Source of the DNA: CAWDPQ01 sp049642465 | GTDB taxonomy: Bacteria > Acidobacteriota > Vicinamibacteria > Vicinamibacterales > 2-12-FULL-66-21 | Reading direction: 5' to 3' | DNA: 6,830 nt | Assembly (NCBI GenBank): GCA_049642465.1 | Contig: JBAROV010000013.1 | Span: 1 to 6,830, forward strand | Shown: positions 6,065 to 6,830 of the stretch, piece by piece | How the letters are laid out: every line of letters begins with the position of its first letter | How positions within the stretch are numbered: the stretch's first letter is position 1 | Program-made: the position numbers and the translations under genes | Notes under the pieces: generated by a model | The model's database searches: none | The model's input: only the letters and a program-made list of their open reading frames with translations | Told to the model about the DNA's origin: nothing

Positions 6065-6249
6065 GTGACCTGGGCCGAGGTGATCCGCAAGCTGAAGGCC
6101 GCGGGATTCGTCGAGGTCCGGTCTGGGAAGGGCAGCCATCTGCTGCTGAAGCACCCCACAACCGGCAAGGAAGTGTGGGTGGCCGTTCACACCAAGAAGA
6201 TGTGGGGCGGCTCGGTAATCGCATCCTGCGTGAGGCAGGCGTCGAATGA
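6065..6249 (+). pseudogene. hicA: HicA mRNA interferase toxin, frameshifted near the 3' end
   Basis: HicA is a small double-stranded-RNA-binding-fold ribonuclease that cuts mRNA and stops translation. The front is typical: MTWAEVIRKLKAAGFVEVR, then GKGSHLLLKHP with the conserved Ser24-His25 (the His is catalytic in the family), then VAVHTKK. There the frame should go on as 'DVG-RL-NRILREAG'. As written it turns into MWGGSVIASCVRQ and ends at 6274 after 69 residues. The frame one base back reads RLGNRILREAGVE and stops at the TGA 6247-6249. Adding one G after AAGAAG (near 6200) gives KKDVGRLGNRILREAGVE, a standard HicA end, 61 residues in all, overlapping hicB by ATGA. No upstream start exists: a TAG lies in frame at 6047. 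There is no Shine-Dalgarno site before the GTG. Either the toxin is inactivated or the base was lost in sequencing. Confidence 0.82.
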
Positions 6250-6599
6250 CAATGCTCTATCCGATTGTCCTTGAAACCGAAGAGGGCGGGGCGGTAAGCG
6301 CCTACGTGCCAGGGCTGCCCGTCTATGCGGCGGCAGACACCCAGGCGAAGGCCGAGCGCGCTATTCGCGCTGTGCTCACAGACTATCTGAACGCACACCC
6401 CGACAGCCAGCCAGATGCACGTGTCCGCGTCGCACGCTTCTCCAACAAGGAGCGGAAGGTCGATATCGTCGGCGTCGCGGCGTTGGTGGGCGCCCGTCGA
6501 AGCACTGCGAAGGCACGCGCCTCGCGAGCCAATGGTCGGCTCGGTGGCCGGCCTCGCAAGACCGAGGCGGCACGGGCGCGCACAAAGGCGTCCCGGTAG
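6246..6599 (+). CDS. hicB: HicB family antitoxin
   Basis: The 117-residue protein starts MTMLYPIVLETEEGG and continues with AVSAYVPGLPVYAAADTQAKAERAIRAVL, the partial RNase H-like fold of HicB that binds and neutralises HicA. The C-terminal third is basic: ARRSTAKARASRANGRLGGRPRK (about 83-105). The 'RANGRxGGRPRK' tail occurs in DNA-binding ends of antitoxins, so operator binding probably resides there, though no clear helix-turn-helix or ribbon-helix-helix is visible. The ATG overlaps the restored hicA stop as ATGA, which points to translational coupling; GAGG at 6232-6235 is a possible ribosome site. A second ATG at 6252 is possible but breaks the overlap. The frame is intact although the toxin is not. 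Confidence 0.88.
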   Translation: MTMLYPIVLETEEGGAVSAYVPGLPVYAAADTQAKAERAIRAVLTDYLNAHPDSQPDARVRVARFSNKERKVDIVGVAALVGARRSTAKARASRANGRLGGRPRKTEAARARTKASR

Positions 6600-6608
6600 C
6601 CCGTGCCC

Positions 6609-6635
6609 TGAGCGCCTGAGCGACCTCAGGGCTCA
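6609..6635 (+). terminator. hairpin just after hicB, possible terminator without U-tract
   Basis: TGAGC (6609-6613) pairs with GCTCA (6631-6635), and inside it CCTGAG (6615-6620) pairs with CTCAGG (6625-6630) around a four-base loop, with one bulged G. The hairpin starts ten bases after the hicB stop and should be stable. No run of T follows, so intrinsic termination is uncertain; it may instead protect the mRNA 3' end. Confidence 0.4.
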
Positions 6636-6666
6636 TGCTGACTCTCGCAGCGACGCGACCCTTCGC

Positions 6667-6686
6667 AACCAGTCGTCGAGCTGGTT
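6667..6686. repeat. small inverted repeat
   Basis: AACCAG (6667-6672) is the reverse complement of CTGGTT (6681-6686), with an eight-base loop. It lies between the post-hicB hairpin and the larger folded element and may belong to the same structured tract. Confidence 0.3.
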
Positions 6687-6710
6687 CCAACTGGCGAAAT
6701 TTAGGCTCAC

Positions 6711-6775
6711 CAGCCTTCGCTCACGCCTGCATCCGAGAGCGTGAGACTCCGGCTGGCAGGCCAGCGCGAAGGCTG
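6711..6775. repeat. nested inverted repeats, possible three-way junction
   Basis: An outer stem (CAGCCTTCGC, 6711-6720, with GCGAAGGCTG, 6766-6775) encloses two smaller hairpins: CTCACGC (6720-6726) with GCGTGAG (6739-6745), and GCTGGC (6752-6757) with GCCAGC (6760-6765). All pairings are perfect. No open frame of gene quality covers it. The arrangement suits a palindromic intergenic repeat (REP/BIME-like), a structured RNA, or a recombination site; the sequence does not decide among them. Confidence 0.45.
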
Positions 6776-6816
6776 TCCGCCGTAGCCGGCGCTCTACTGA
6801 GGCCGCGCAGGCGGAC
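6775..6816. repeat. inverted repeat at right edge
   Basis: GTCCGCC (6775-6781) pairs perfectly with GGCGGAC (6810-6816), and a weaker CGGC/GCCG pair lies inside (6787-6790 with 6802-6805). It begins on the last base of the neighbouring folded element, so the two may form one unit. 'CCGCCGTAGC' with a 'GGCGGAC' partner resembles intergenic hairpins I associate with soil acidobacterial genomes; that resemblance is from memory. Confidence 0.35.
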
Positions 6817-6830
6817 CTTTCCCGCTCGCA

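Noticed and set aside
6191..6210. Programmed -1 frameshift that would make full-length HicA
   Set aside because: No X XXY YYZ slippery heptamer is present at AAG AAG ATG, and restoring one G gives an exact consensus (KKDVG), so loss of a base is simpler.
6600..6830. Integron attC site after hicB
   Set aside because: No matching RYYYAAC and GTTRRRY boxes at the ends of the stems; hicAB has its own promoter and the hairpins do not follow attC layout.

Overview
The base composition (high GC) and gene content suggest a soil-type bacterium, most likely an acidobacterium of the Vicinamibacteria kind. This is an inference from four things: two secreted DUF1080 proteins, a lipoprotein start with a Cys-Gly-Ser-Ser-Ser-Pro-Thr-Ser-Pro-Thr tail, and relics of a PD40/TolB-like propeller and of a Ser/Thr kinase with the 'LNHPHICTL' signature. 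No rRNA, tRNA, CRISPR array, transposase or integrase was seen.

Layout. Positions 1-908 hold decayed material: an incomplete PD40-propeller frame on the minus strand that runs off the left edge (1-354), and a small plus-strand lipoprotein gene broken by an apparent one-base deletion (472-752). An intact Tat-exported alpha/beta hydrolase follows (909-1940, +). Its stop codon abuts a minus-strand relic of a Ser/Thr kinase N-lobe (1940-2013), and unrecognised relic-like sequence continues to about 2209. Two convergent genes of the same family follow: a DUF1080 protein on + (2254-2949) and a longer, differently built DUF1080 protein on - (2992-3876). After 534 bases with no convincing gene comes a membrane-anchored or exported alpha/beta hydrolase on - (4411-5418). 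Positions 5419-6029 hold no convincing gene. At the right is a HicAB toxin-antitoxin module with its own promoter/operator: hicA is broken by a one-base deletion near its 3' end, and hicB is intact. The last 230 bases hold no gene but several nested inverted repeats.

How it fits together. The four intact genes encode exported or membrane-attached proteins with hydrolase folds. They fit extracytoplasmic breakdown of esters and sugars, but they lie on both strands and do not form one operon. The remaining DNA is a patchwork of gene relics. The hicAB module is the only clear accessory system. It shows a 20-bp perfect palindrome inside the promoter spacer, a GTG start placed where transcription should begin, a four-base ATGA overlap between the restored hicA stop and the hicB start, and a toxin that now reads out of frame. 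I did not find an obviously new multi-gene system. The most informative signals are the hicAB details and the folded element at the right edge.
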